From: Brachycybe producta
Lineage: Eukaryota > Arthropoda > Diplopoda > Playtdesmida > Andrognathidae
DNA: 64,000 nt
NCBI GenBank assembly: GCA_036925085.1
Contig: JAUPFP010000011.1
Span: 1,161,001-1,225,000 of the forward strand
Direction: 5' to 3'
The notes under the pieces are model-generated. The model was not told where the DNA came from, ran no database searches, and saw nothing but the letters and a program-made list of their open reading frames with translations. Made by a program: the position numbers and the translations under genes. Positions 47,021 through 58,514 of this stretch are shown one piece after another (position 1 is the first letter of the stretch; each line of letters starts with the position of its first letter).

Positions 47021-47524
47021 TTATAAGCCTAGAAGATTGCCGCCTTGACCTCCTAATAAAGAACTTAAAAGAGACTTTACAATGCATCCAATAACACTTA
47101 GGATGTTTGTGCCACCATCAAGACATGAACTAATGCCACCGTTGCCGCCACCAGGCCCATAAGGCCCATAGGGCCCATAGTCGTTATAAGGCCCATAGTC
47201 ACCACCAGCGGCCGAATAGTTATCACTTTCATCACCTCCGCCACCACCGCCACCACCTCCGCCACCACCACCTCCACCACCTCCTCCTCCTCCTCCTCCT
47301 CCAGGGGAGCCCCCACCCCCACCACCACCACCACCTCCTCCACTTGAACCGCCGCCGCCACCTCCACCTCCTCCTCCTCCGCTGATGCTGCTTTCAGTGG
47401 TTTGGTCGTAACTGCCATAACCGTCATCCCCATAAACTTGACTGTAACTTGGATTGCCACTTGGATTGTTATTGCCAGGTCCTCTTTTCAGAAGAATCTT
47501 CTTGTCCAGTTTGCTTGCGTGCAA
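47021..47524 (-). CDS. gene C exon 2: poly-Gly/Tyr-Gly-Pro secreted protein
   Basis: After acceptor AACAG at 47525 the exon encodes 167 residues. With exon 1 (49077-49133) the precursor is 186 aa. Signal cleavage is likely after LHA (residue 22). A short basic propeptide, SKLDKKILLKR, ends at Lys-Arg 32-33. A polar Asn/Ser/Tyr stretch follows, then three poly-Gly blocks separated by SS and SP, an acidic DESD break, a tyrosine region with YGPYGPYGP, and a C-terminal segment with Cys at 153 and 166 (C-x12-C) and an amphipathic VKSLLSSLLGG part. Gly/Tyr composition recalls secreted structural, adhesive or cuticle-like proteins. The family is not recognised. Long poly-Gly tracts may vary in length between alleles. 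Confidence 0.8.
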   Translation of the reverse strand: MHASKLDKKILLKRGPGNNNPSGNPSYSQVYGDDGYGSYDQTTESSISGGGGGGGGGGGSSGGGGGGGGGGGSPGGGGGGGGGGGGGGGGGGGGGGGDESDNYSAAGGDYGPYNDYGPYGPYGPGGGNGGISSCLDGGTNILSVIGCIVKSLLSSLLGGQGGNLLGL

Positions 47525-49076
47525 CTGTTTTAATGAATGAATACGAAAGTAAATTATTTTATCTTATCTTATATTATTTAAAATAAAATCACGACAGTTT
47601 CTGTCATTATAGTTAAATAATTGGTTGACGTAGTAGGAAAGTGCTGTCTAATAATTTAATAAATGGAACGTTATGAAACCGTTTTTAAATCGAGGCACAA
47701 AAACGGTTTCATAATATATATGCCTACTTGTACGCGTATTATATCTCCCAAGTAAATGAGGAGCTTAGAAGGCAATTTTCATAAAAAAAATGGAGATAAT
47801 TGGGGGGGGGGGGGTTCTCACGTGTCATTTAAAATGACTATTTTTCAACTATTCAATTTGCATGAAAATCAAGATGAAAGGGATTTCGTTCAAACGTGTC
47901 ATATTTTATTGATCATTTGGTGATTGATGTTCAAACTGCAATGTGCACTTTAAAATCGCAAAATTTTAACTATGTTAAACTTCATTCAATTCACTTCAGA
48001 CATTTATTGAGTAGGCCTAGTCATTTTCAATGAAACGGTGGAAATGATTTTGTTATAATGACACGTGATAACTCCCCATAAGTGCCACATTTTGTCAATG
48101 AAATGAAAACATATAACATTGATATTTAGGGAGGTCTCTTATGTTGAACTCATTTAATTTATAGAACAATTGTCTTTTGTCACTTATTCTCTTTAAATTC
48201 TAAGCCCTAACACTTAATGGCTATGTGATATTTTGCAGGAGAAGCTCAAATACTCTTGCAACTGTGTAAAAAAAATGGCTGCACACTGCAAATCTTGCAA
48301 AATTTGATGATATAATCAGCATTCCATGATATAATATCATCCAATGCTGAACCTAAGTAATACGTATTCATCTCTAAAGTATTCAGCTGAATGACTGTTA
48401 GCATCATTCGAATTTAGTACTTTAGGGTTAGGTGTAGAGCTGGCTGATCTGTTTTTCTTTTTTTGTGCTGTTGTTTTTGGAGCTGGCACTTCCTAACTAA
48501 TTCAACAAAGGGTTCAAGTTTTAGAATGTAGCCACTGCAAACCAGTTCCTGTTTTTCTATTAGCTTTGATTATAAATTCATTATTCGACAAGATCACAGC
48601 ATTTGTTATGTCAGCAATCGATGCGTGCTAACTGTTTACTTAAAACTCCAATTAATATATTGGTGCATTAGGTTGTTCATACATTCCCAAACTAAAACTT
48701 AATTTTGTAAGCTAGATTTGAAATTTGAAAATTTGTTCATACATTCCCAAACTAAAACTTAATTTTGTAAGCTAGATTTGAAATTTGAAAGTTTTACTAC
48801 ATAATTAATTTTGATGCATTGATCACATTCGCAAATACTTTACTATGTTACAAAAGTATGCATTGAAATTTTTTTTAATAATTTCACTATTCTTCACTAT
48901 TGTGCTGTTTGTGCAGTATTAATATTATAGCTATTCCGTTTTTTTATGGAATATATGAATTATTGTAATTTGAAGCCAACTTGAGTCAATTAATTTCACT
49001 CTTAATTATATAAATTTATTAGAGCTGGTGTCATTTAACTCGTGTCAGTTGATAATAAAAGAAATTGTTTCCATAC
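47525..49076 (-). other. intron of gene C (1.55 kb)
   Basis: Donor CAG|GTATGG at 49076, acceptor AACAG at 47525, phase 0. Contains a hairpin (ATGAAACCGTTTTT and inverse, 47664-47712), a MITE-like stretch with inverted CACGTGTCATT/AATGACACGTG ends (about 47819-48070) and a ~58-bp tandem duplication at 48672-48790. Confidence 0.72.
48672..48790 (+). repeat. exact ~58-bp tandem duplication
   Basis: The unit beginning TTGTTCATACATTCCCAAAC and ending GATTTGAAATTTGAAA occurs twice head to tail without internal differences. This indicates a recent event or an assembly artefact. Confidence 0.85.
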
Positions 49077-49133
49077 CTGACTGCAAACGACTACGAGCAG
49101 CACGGCAAAAGCAAGCTTCATCTTTCCGTCCAT
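49077..49133 (-). CDS. gene C exon 1: signal peptide
   Basis: Reads MDGKMKLAFAVLLVVVCSQ (19 codons), then donor GTATGG. Joined in phase 0 to 47524 (LHASKL). A basic start, Val/Leu core and Cys-Ser end are shared with gene D (VVACSM) and gene B (VAVCTQ). The start is the first ATG after the TATA box. Confidence 0.78.
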
Positions 49134-49186
49134 CTTGAACAGTTCTCCCTGATTTTCAATACGACATACTATGGAATTGGATGGCA

Positions 49187-49194
49187 CTTATATA
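49187..49194 (-). promoter_or_regulatory. TATA box of gene C
   Basis: Minus-strand TATATAAG lies about 55 bp upstream of the ATG. Confidence 0.6.
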
Positions 49195-49835
49195 CTGTAT
49201 ACTGTTAATTTCAAATTTAGTTGTTTATGTCAAAATTACAGCAATATTTATTTTTTACGTCATTTTTCTATACCTGCTTTTAATAAGTGTTGTTACAAGT
49301 GTTGTATCGAAAAACATTTCTGATTCTGTAATATAGTTAGGACGATATATTTGTTTGCTTCACTATTGACGTTAGGCCCATTATGAAAGTGTTTTTTGGG
49401 GATTTATTTAGTGTTAACGACTTACGAGCACCCGTGTGTCATTCGGCGAATTTCTGGTTCACGTAAAAATAATTGTCGTTTATTTTAATTACTATTGATG
49501 TTGTTTGGTTCATGAATATGTACAAGTTAACAATTCGTAAAGCATGCGATCTCGAAACATCACATGTTAAAGTAGACGCATTGCATGTATGTCGTGGTGT
49601 CAGTAGAATGTTTGTCATATATTTATTTGACTTTGAACTATTTTATGTGTTTATTATCAATATAGATATCATACAACTGAAACATGAACCAGTACATAAG
49701 TGAATATGAACACTTTGAAAAATATGGTAATTTTTTATTGTGACAGAAAATGAAAAATGGAGAAATTAAAGATAGCTGGTAAATACACACAAAAAATGAC
49801 ATGTGTCACTCCGGCAATCACTTATAGCTGTCGAT

Positions 49836-50388
49836 CAGGGGCGTAGCTGGGGACCTGCAGCCACCGTGACTGCGGGGGGTGGGGGTGCAGGAGGTTTGGA
49901 GGGTGCATTTTGGGGTGCAATGTTTTAAACGGCAGGGGACGGCCGCTGGGCGCCCCCGAGTCATAAATACTCCAAAAAGTTTACTTCCTGGGGGGGGGGG
50001 GAGCGTAAACTTTTTACAGTCAACTTTAACATAAGTCTCTATGGAAGACTTGTGCCCCAGATCAGCCCCGTTGCATCCATAAAAAACCACCGTGGCCTGA
50101 TCTAGGCACGGGTTGTCGACACTAGATGCCGTACATCAACAAGCCTTGAACCGTCATCACTTTTTAGACAGAAGATAAACCTTTTTTACCGTCTAAAAAG
50201 GATGACTGTCCGTGGTAGGTTGATGTACTTCCTGCATTTGGGATCAGCAATCCGAGCCCTTATCTGGCCGCCGTCGACTTTTCTGGGTTGCGGTGTATCA
50301 ATGTCGTAAAAGGTTGTGAATGGATAAAAAAGATTTACTCCCAAGAGGAGTAAACTCTTGGAATATTTATGACTCAGCTACGCCACTG
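49836..50388. mobile_element. hAT element with 8-bp target duplication CTGTCGAT
   Basis: Ends CAGGGGCGTAGCTGGGG and CAGCTACGCCACTG, flanked by CTGTCGAT at 49828-49835 and 50389-50396. Subterminal inverted pieces (AAGTTTACTCC / AGTAAACTCTTGG) are present. Non-coding. Confidence 0.88.
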
Positions 50389-50399
50389 CTGTCGATGGC

Positions 50400-51934
50400 A
50401 GAATAATAATTACTAAGTAATTATAAATCAGCATTTTACAGGTAGTTTGATAGTAACTTAGCTTTATATTTACGCATAACGTCACTTTAGGTGATGGTGA
50501 AAACTGCCCTATAGTATGCCAATAAACATTGGTTATTTGTCAACATCCACCACCATTGCAATTCTACAAAATCATAACTAGTCATGACTAAAAAGAAAGC
50601 GTGGTTCAGTTATACTGAACTGCTTTGTTTGTTAGTGCATAATTTCATGGTGTTATTATCAACATTATCTAGATAAAATATTTTTATCAATAAACCTTAT
50701 AGGGTCTATTTAATATTTTTTTAATATGAATATAGTTTTTTTTTGTTTGAAACGAGGTATTGCATGTGTATATTGAGAAATTATTATTGTAAGGGCTACT
50801 TAATATACTTGTTGTGTTTTAGATTGTTTAAACAATGCATTTGTTCTTGGCAAGCATTTGGACTAAGCAGTGTCAGATTTGTATTAATGGCGCCTAACAG
50901 CATCCAATTCGCTGATCTGGCTATATAGATATATTCCCCCTTGCAATATTCCCTGTGAGCTGCTTGCATAGTAATTGTTCAAAATCAATAAAACGATTTT
51001 TGATGTTTCTAGATTGTGTGCTCAAATCATTTATTCATTCTTCTACAGTAGTAGACCTAAAACATGAGTTCTTGACCTTTTTACGATTCCAAACTCTCAG
51101 TGGATTGCACGCTATATTCCCACACCCCCTTCACCAGATCATACAAATTGTCATGATTGATAGCAGTGAGAGTTTATTCTAATTTAATTTTGGGCAGGGA
51201 TCGAGTCCCATACCCCCATTATTTGGTTTCCCCATGCCCACAAGGGGTGATGTGGATACACCCGGTTAAGAATCCCTTGTGTAAACTGTAGAACCTACTG
51301 GACTATGTTGCACCATGTTATATAGCTGATCTAGTTTTTTTATTTTTTAAAGAAGAAAATATGATGAACTAGAAGAACTATGAAATACACGTACAGTTAG
51401 CGTTTTTTTGGATAGATTAAAAATTCTTTATTGCAAATGCATCTTGAATGTACTTGAAATCGTACAACAGGTTTAACTTTACAATGTAAAATTCTAAAAA
51501 TCGTTATTACATAATGTTTATTTTACATAAATTATTATTAACATTTTCGATCATTAGATTTATTGCATAAAAACAAGTAATTAGACCTACTTACAGTAAA
51601 AGTGCATTTGTATTTAACATTATTATTTCACATGAAGTCTTATGTTCAACTTGTGGTTATTTTTAAGAGATTTTAATTTTGATAGAATTATTAGTGTCCA
51701 TACTGATAAAAAAATAGTAATACATCTAGATTTATATGACAGCATGTTGAATAAAATACAAATTAAATATAAGCTCCACGAATGTTAGTTTTTTATTGCA
51801 GTTTAGAACAATTTTTAAACATTGTAAAATAAGCAACCAAAGAGTAATAGAAATATGAAAATTTTTGTTTGTGCATTTTGGTGAAGCTACAAGGAATTTT
51901 AGGTTAGTTGATCTTTTTCTGAATGCCAATGTAT
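50400..51934. other. intergenic and 3' flank of gene D, no gene seen
   Basis: Open frames at 50743-51182 and 51732-51929 have no domain or splice support. Confidence 0.4.
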
Positions 51935-52450
51935 CTAAGATCCACCATAATTTGGACCAGATGATGATGATGATGATGATGAGCCTACAATTGAACAGAT
52001 TATACTGAGGAGCGGACTATCGGCTCCTCCCAAACTTGTTCCAAGGATACCATCCCCACTACCATCACAGCCTAGAAGACTTTGGATTAAACTTTGGATC
52101 CAGCCGAGAATACCGCTACTACTGCCAGAATTGTCATCGTAGTAGTTTCCGGGATAGTAGTAGTAGTATGGATAGCTGTAGGATCCACTTCCACCACCGC
52201 CCCCACCACCGCCGCCGCCTCCGGTTGATCCTCCTCCGCCACCGCCTCCGCCGCCACCACCACCACCACCACCACCGCCGCCGCCGCCACCACCTCCTGT
52301 TTGGGAAGTGTAGTAGCTGCTGCTGCCGCCGCTGGGATAGACATCAGGGTATTCACTACCGGGATAAGACTCTCCTCGTTTTTGCATGTTCTTCTTATCC
52401 ACGATCCTTTTAAATTTTTCAATCTTTTTATCGTTTTCAGCACAATGAAC
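51935..52450 (-). CDS. gene D exon 2: poly-Gly/Tyr/Ser secreted protein
   Basis: After acceptor TATAG at 52451 the exon encodes 171 residues. With exon 1 (54540-54596) the precursor is 190 aa. Signal cleavage is likely after VHCA (residue 23). The propeptide is strongly charged, with Lys-Arg at 33-34 and 43-44. Next come a Tyr/Ser/Pro stretch, two poly-Gly blocks split by STG, a tyrosine-rich SYSYPYYYYYPGNYY region, and a C-terminal part with amphipathic GILGWIQSLIQSLLGC, a spacer, and LLSIICSIVG. Cys is at 147 and 171 (C-x23-C). A run of eight Ser precedes the end. The layout matches gene C closely. A possible poly(A) signal (minus-strand AATAAA) lies at 51792-51797. Function is unknown; a structural or membrane-active secreted protein is plausible. 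Confidence 0.8.
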   Translation of the reverse strand, partial: VHCAENDKKIEKFKRIVDKKNMQKRGESYPGSEYPDVYPSGGSSSYYTSQTGGGGGGGGGGGGGGGGGGGGGGGSTGGGGGGGGGGGSGSYSYPYYYYYPGNYYDDNSGSSSGILGWIQSLIQSLLGCDGSGDGILGTSLGGADSPLLSIICSIVGSSSSSSSSGPNYGGS

Positions 52451-54539
52451 CTATAAGAATAATTAATTTGTAGTTAGATCTATAATGCAGATTTCTTTTT
52501 TCTTAATTTATTATTTATGTAAAATTAATATTATCGTTTATTGTATTTTAAGAAAGAATACGGTCCCTTCACGCTCTTTCTCGGTTTTGTTTGAAGTAGA
52601 TGCACATTTTGCAATTCGGAACTTATTCTATTTAAGTAGAACTGTCATCGCAAACTTTTTATTTTGTTGTTTTTCTTATGTTTATGAAAACAGTACAATA
52701 ACAGTCAATCACCTCTGTGAAGTAAACTATGGTTCGACATAATATCAGAAATCAACACAAAAACATATGACTAATTAATTATCATTTCGTTTGGTCCTGC
52801 TTAATAAGTGATGACAAATTAATCAAATATAGAGCAGAAAACAACCCCGGCTGTTCTGTATTTTAGAAGTAACATTTAAAAAGACTGGAAGTGGTTTCAA
52901 TACAACAAAAACAAACGAATGAGGTAAAGTTATTTCCTTGCTGATCAATATTATTTAAAAAAAAACTTTTTGGGGCGTGATTTAAAATTCGTGATTGTCG
53001 TTTTCACTTAGTTTTGCCAAATTTCGAAGAAAGTTTGTCTGATATTATCCTAAAACTAAACCATTTAGTACTTATCAAACTGCAAAAAAAGATATTCCTA
53101 AAGATATCCAGCACAAAAAATAACCTCATTTGATTCATTTACTATTATAGTCCCTATTGCACTTTACACATTTTTTTTAAATATTTTTACTGACTACGGT
53201 TCATATGAAAGTTAAATGTATGAATCATTTTTTAAACAACTATGTCAAGAAATTAATGCAGTATGATTATTTAAGCATTTCAGATATGTTTCTTGCCTAG
53301 GTAATTCCTATTGTGCAAACACTACATATATCCATAAAATAAGTAATTAAAGCATACAGAGCTTGTTCAACATTATGCTGTGGAGTATGTTTACAGTATT
53401 AATGGTGGCTGAGCAAGCGAAAATAAAGCACCATAAAACAAAACACCAAAAAAGGGCTCAAAATGCACTAAGCTACTTACTGTATAAGCAAGAAAAATAG
53501 TTCAAGTAAAACGGACAATTTATAAACAAAACTAAAATGAACTTCATAAAGCCATACAATCATTTTTTTTTTTAAAACTGAAGTTTTGTTAAGAAAAAAG
53601 GGCAAATACTACTAAAAAAATAATTGCAGATTTCTAACGAGGTATATATACAATTTGAATGGAGATTTTTCTATATTACAACTTAAGATACAGTTAATGT
53701 TAATTTAGAATGTTGTAGACTTATTTTTTTTTATCTTTTTAACTGTATTTCGACTCATCGTGAGGACTGAAAATGACTGTGAAGGGAGTCATATTTAGTA
53801 TTTTGCACCTCAGTAAGAAGAGTGGCACAACTAAAAAAAAACACTTTTTGGGGGGAAAAATGAGTTTAAAGTTACATTTTTTTTCTATCTCAGTCTATTG
53901 TAGGGGAGCCAAATAAACGGATTTTGTGAATAATCAAAATTGTTTTAGCACTTGAAAAGCCCATCAAAGTAAGCCACGAATTGTCTCTTAACTTTAAACT
54001 CATTTTCCTAAAAAAAAAAAAAAAGGTGGGGATTTTGAGTTTCGCCACTCTTCTTGCCGATGTGCGATATGTTTACTACAGGGTTAGTTAGCAGTGAAGT
54101 AAAAATGGTATTATGGCCCCACGTATTTAAAAACAAATAACAATGTTTTGATGAACAATAAATACATTTTGGTGTTTCTGCAAATAGTGTGTTTATTTTA
54201 TTAAAACTGCTTTAAAACAGTTGTTATAAATACCAGCATTTTGAAATTTAAAACATCCATAATTTATGTAATAGCAAAAATAAAATAAAATTTTAAACCG
54301 TTTCTTTTTTAATGGCTATATTGCCAGGGATTCAAACTCGATTTAGGCCTAGTAATAAAATTGAATTTGTTTTTAGTACGTTTGACATTGCTTAAATAAT
54401 TGTGGTTTGTGCATGTTCAAAGATTATATTGATGATTACTTGATAACTAAATTAAAATTTAAAGTGCTTCTAATTGAAAGTTTTTTGTGAATTGTTAGAT
54501 ATTATTTTTATAAACAAAAAAGTTTAGTTGTGTTTATAC
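52451..54539 (-). other. intron of gene D (2.1 kb)
   Basis: Donor ATG|GTATAA at 54539, acceptor TATAG at 52451, phase 0. Contains MITE family 3 copy 3. The open frame at 52485-52742 (plus) has no support. Confidence 0.72.
53800..54070. mobile_element. palindromic MITE family 3, copy 3
   Basis: TTTTGCACCTCAGTAAGAAG at the left, TTCTTGCCGATGTGCGA at the right. Interior GAGTTTAAAGTTACATTTTT and TCTATTGTAGGGGAGCC match the copies at 21503 and 23759. Confidence 0.75.
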
Positions 54540-54596
54540 CATACTGCAGGCGACCACCAGCATCAAAGCGATGGTAAACTTCATCATGGCATTCAT
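54540..54596 (-). CDS. gene D exon 1: signal peptide
   Basis: Reads MNAMMKFTIALMLVVACSM (19 codons), then donor GTATAA. Phase-0 joining to 52450 gives the continuation VHCAEND. Three close in-frame Met codons make the exact start uncertain; the first ATG after the TATA box is used. It is similar in sequence and length to exon 1 of gene C. Confidence 0.78.
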
Positions 54597-54654
54597 CTTT
54601 AGTTCTTGACCAACTAATTCGGACGAGTGATTTCTTTCAGAAATGTGACCGCCG

Positions 54655-54661
54655 TTTTATA
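54655..54661 (-). promoter_or_regulatory. TATA box of gene D
   Basis: Minus-strand TATAAAA lies about 60 bp upstream of the ATG, followed by TCTGAAAGAAA at 54631-54641 as in gene B. Confidence 0.62.
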
Positions 54662-54699
54662 CTGTGTTTTAATGCAAATTACTGTTATTTTAATTGGAA

Positions 54700-55799
54700 A
54701 GTTTTTAATGGATTTAGACGTCATTTTTGTTGATTGCACAACTGGTGATTTGAAAAGCTTTTAGGCAGCTTGCAATTTAGACACCTACAAATGTGAAGCT
54801 TGGACGATGGAATTATTTATTTTATTGTTGACAATATCGAATGGTGTTTTTTTGTTTATCTTAATAAAGGCTATTTTATACCCTATATGAATTCATGAAT
54901 TTTCAGGCTGTATTGAAAATAAATGATTGACATACATTGCAGATGAACCGGATTTATGATTCATGAATATGCAGTGTAGCATTTTATCCTTAATAAATTG
55001 CAATAAACCAACAGGGTCAATTGTAATAGAAGCTTAATTTTTCAATAACAGAGACCAGTACTGCATGAAACTGAACTATTTTTAATATTACTACATTGCA
55101 GCTGTTCTCAAGGTAAACCTACAAGTTAGGTTTTCATCAGGGGAAACAGGTTAATGATGTTTAATAAAAAGTCAATGTTAAGGGCAGCCAGGAACACTGG
55201 GGAAAGAAGAAACAAGCTTACTGTATTCCTCTTTGATGTTGCCTAGGGGTTTGTTATCAGTTGATAACAAAACATTAGGCAACATTACATTTTAATAGTA
55301 TTTTCTTGTTTATATATGCATTTGAAAATAAACTTTTTGTGAAGAAAAATTGAAAAAAATATTGCGTGCATACATTGAGGCATTTTAAAGTTACCATGTT
55401 TTAAAAGATATCCATGTGAAAATGATTCAGCTACTGTTATAGTTTCTAATATAATTCAAGTTAAACATAACGTTGCTTCTAAAGGGCAGTGTTAAGGTAT
55501 AGCAATGGTAAATGCCCTACGTGTATACGTAAGCAAAAGTTGTGTTATAGTGTATAATGTACTTCTTCATGCACGTGTAGGCCTACATTAGTTGATTGTC
55601 AGAGTGCGCCATGAGTCACGAAGAGGTTTAGCTCATACGTTTTTTGTTTCTTAATTATGTTATTTAGTTTTTTGTTCCATAACAAAGTTTACAAAATGTA
55701 GATTTTTTTAATTAGGTAAAAATTATAAAATAGACATAATTAATTGTTTTACAAAGCCGAAAAAGACTGAAAAATACAGTCAAAATAAAACTTCGAAAA
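54700..55799. other. intergenic, no gene seen
   Basis: AT-rich upstream flank of gene D with no recognised features. Confidence 0.4.
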
Positions 55800-56103
55800 C
55801 AGTGGCGGTTTGAGAGATTTTTCATGTGTAAGGCGATATGTAACTAGGCCGCCGCAAAAACAAGAAACACAACTAAACTCTTAAGCAGCACAAGACTGTG
55901 CTACACATTTCTAATAAATAAACGCGAGCATAGCTAGCGAAAAACCCTATTAAAAAGTTCTGGCAAGCGAAGCCAGCCGAAACTAAGAATAAGTTTTATA
56001 AATGGCGCTAGAAAATAAATATTTTCTGCTCCAGAAAATGCCGACCTTAAGAATTTCCGCCGTAGGCAATCAACTACGTCGCATACACCTAGAACCGGCC
56101 CTG
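55800..56103. mobile_element. hAT MITE with 8-bp target duplication TTCGAAAA
   Basis: Left end CAGTGGCGGTTTGAGAG, right end CCTAGAACCGGCCCTG, flanked by TTCGAAAA at 55792-55799 and 56104-56111. About 300 bp, non-coding. Confidence 0.82.
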
Positions 56104-56111
56104 TTCGAAAA

Positions 56112-58295
56112 GAAGCCAACAAATAAAACTATAGAAACGACAGAAAACTATCAAAACAATTTTTTTTTTATTTGTGTAGAATAAAGAATTTCACATAATT
56201 TTACATTATTGGCTTTGCAAATATGGGATTTTTCCACAGCGCTTTATCATTACAATTGTCAATGTTTCTGGCTGTATCACTTGGAAGCGTATAAATTACT
56301 TTTTTTGTAAATTTTACCGTCCTAGGACGGGCTACCCTACTTGTAGGTAATAAATTTGCGAAATTTGGTTTTTATACGAAAATGAATAGGGTACAAACAA
56401 ACAGATAGACATTGCCGTTTATGTATAAATTATACAGATGTTTGCAGCTATGCCTGATTTTAAAATTAAAAAAAAAAGAAAATTAAAGCCAATTGTACCA
56501 TTTTAAGCACTTGGTGTTTCAAGTCAGCACAAAGCAGTTCAGTTAATTGCAGAAATACATTATGCTGCCTATTTCTGTGCGGTGTGGCATTTATGCCTGT
56601 GTTTACACATTCGCTTCTCAGTGAAAAATAGGACCTAACAATTAATGCAGATTTAAACTAGGCAGCTGGATAATGAAGATCCATTGTTATAAACATGGCA
56701 CGGATGTTTGCCTATACTGCTAATTAGGCGTAGAAAACTTTAGGTAGATAGGCTTATATAAACTAAATACATAATATTATATTGAAAATGTTTGTTAGGT
56801 GAAATAATTGCATAATGCATTATTACGATTCATTAAACATTATTGGCTCCATACACTTATTTAAAGTTGAGAATTACTTTGTTACGTGTATGGAAATGAA
56901 CAGTTCAGTATGAAGACAACTGTTTCCACTCACATTCTTTTTTTAATACTATGTTTATTTACTTAAATGACATTAACTGAGTATTTAACTAAAATGGTTT
57001 TTATTTTTAGACTTTAAACATTTTTCACTTTGAACTGTTTAGTTAACATTAACATTTATATATTTTGAACAAACGCCATCAGAAATACATATGTTAATAA
57101 TGACAATTATGGCGCGAACATCTGCATTGTGTTTGGAGTTTAACTAAAAGGCAAGTGATTTTTTACAGCAATGTTTTAGTTCAACTGTGGTAACTTCGTC
57201 GTTTCGGTAACTTCGGTCGTTTCGGTAACTTCGGTCGTTTCGGTAACTTTGGTCGTTTAGCAAGAGAACTTCAGTTGAAATCCGTTATGTCATCCGTGGC
57301 TCGCTTCGCATTCATGACTAAACGACTGATCAAGCATGAACTCGAACAAATGCCATACCAAAATAGTGCCAAATTTGAACAAATGCAATTGATCAAATAA
57401 GCATCAATTTTTTTTTTTAAAAAATCTAATACTGAATAATACTTATTATTTTTTTTCCATTTTGGCGTTTATTGCAGTTGCCATTTGTTCAGATTACTAA
57501 ATTGAGGAGGCGAGTATGTTTGGAATTTTTTTTTTCATTTAACCTTTATGAGAAGCCCTTTTGTGTTAAACCTGTTGTATTTTATTGACAACAGACCCAT
57601 ATAACTTATTTTAAAATCAGTGCTCGAGCACGAAATGATTACTGTGTTCGTATGTTTGTTAGCTGTAGTGAAGGTGGGGCAGCTAGCTAGATCTAATGCG
57701 AAACTATAAAATGGCACAAGCGACCAATTAAATAGGCGAGACCAGGGTTGATTGATAGCAGTTAGCCTTAAAATCAGCAATGGATAGCATCAAGACAAAA
57801 GAAATACTAATAATTTATTGTCAGACCTTCTTCCTTGAATACTTTCTCAATTAATGTCATGAGTGTTTGAGAAGTATGACTGAAAAACAGATTTTCACAT
57901 GCTTGAGCACATTTTCTTAAAGCCATATTTTCTTTAATTCTACATAAAATACTTGTGAGTATAATTTTATTTCTTGGTATTGCAAATTTTACTACTAAGC
58001 TGTATATGTAATTGAGCCATAAATGATTTCAAAGCATAACTTTTACATAGCTTGAAAATGACTTGATCTGAAAGTGGAATTCACTCATTTAGTGTGTTAC
58101 AGTTTAGAGTTAACAATTTACGCAATGTTCTGCACGTTGCTTTTTTTTAAGAATGTTTTGTGACACTGTTAAACATTTAATTTTTATAAAAAAAATGTCA
58201 TGAATATGCATAAAATAAGTTTCGATTTGTGTAGTGGAAGATTCAATGGTTATGATAACAGCAATTTATTTTTATAAGTTATGCAAATCGGGATA
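56112..58295. other. intergenic, no gene seen
   Basis: Mostly AT-rich. A small tandem repeat of the 18-bp unit GTCGTTTCGGTAACTTCG lies at 57190-57260. Confidence 0.45.
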
Positions 58296-58375
58296 TAGGC
58301 ATTTGCGCTAAAGACACTTGCCCTAAAGACACATCCCCTAAAGGGATGTTTGCCCTAAAACCATTTGCCCTAAAT
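58296..58375. repeat. TTTGCCC repeat fragment
   Basis: CACTTGCCCTAAAGACACAT and GTTTGCCCTAAAACCATTTG belong to the family seen at 43771-44520. Confidence 0.75.
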
Positions 58376-58514
58376 TCCCAAATTTCCATTTTGTACTTCA
58401 AGTTGGAAGCATATCGATACAACAAAAGTCTATAGAGTATCTTGTATCCTTTGTTAAATCAATGGCATACCATTGTATTCAGCAATTCATGATAACTAAA
58501 AAAAATTCATTCGT

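Noticed and set aside
47098-47460. Glu/Val-rich minus-strand frame
   Set aside because: Frame-shifted reading of the gene C poly-Gly region without a matching signal exon phase.
52036-52443. His/Arg-rich plus-strand frame and Val/Ala-rich minus-strand frame
   Set aside because: Shadows of the gene D exon in other frames; composition follows from poly-Gly codons.
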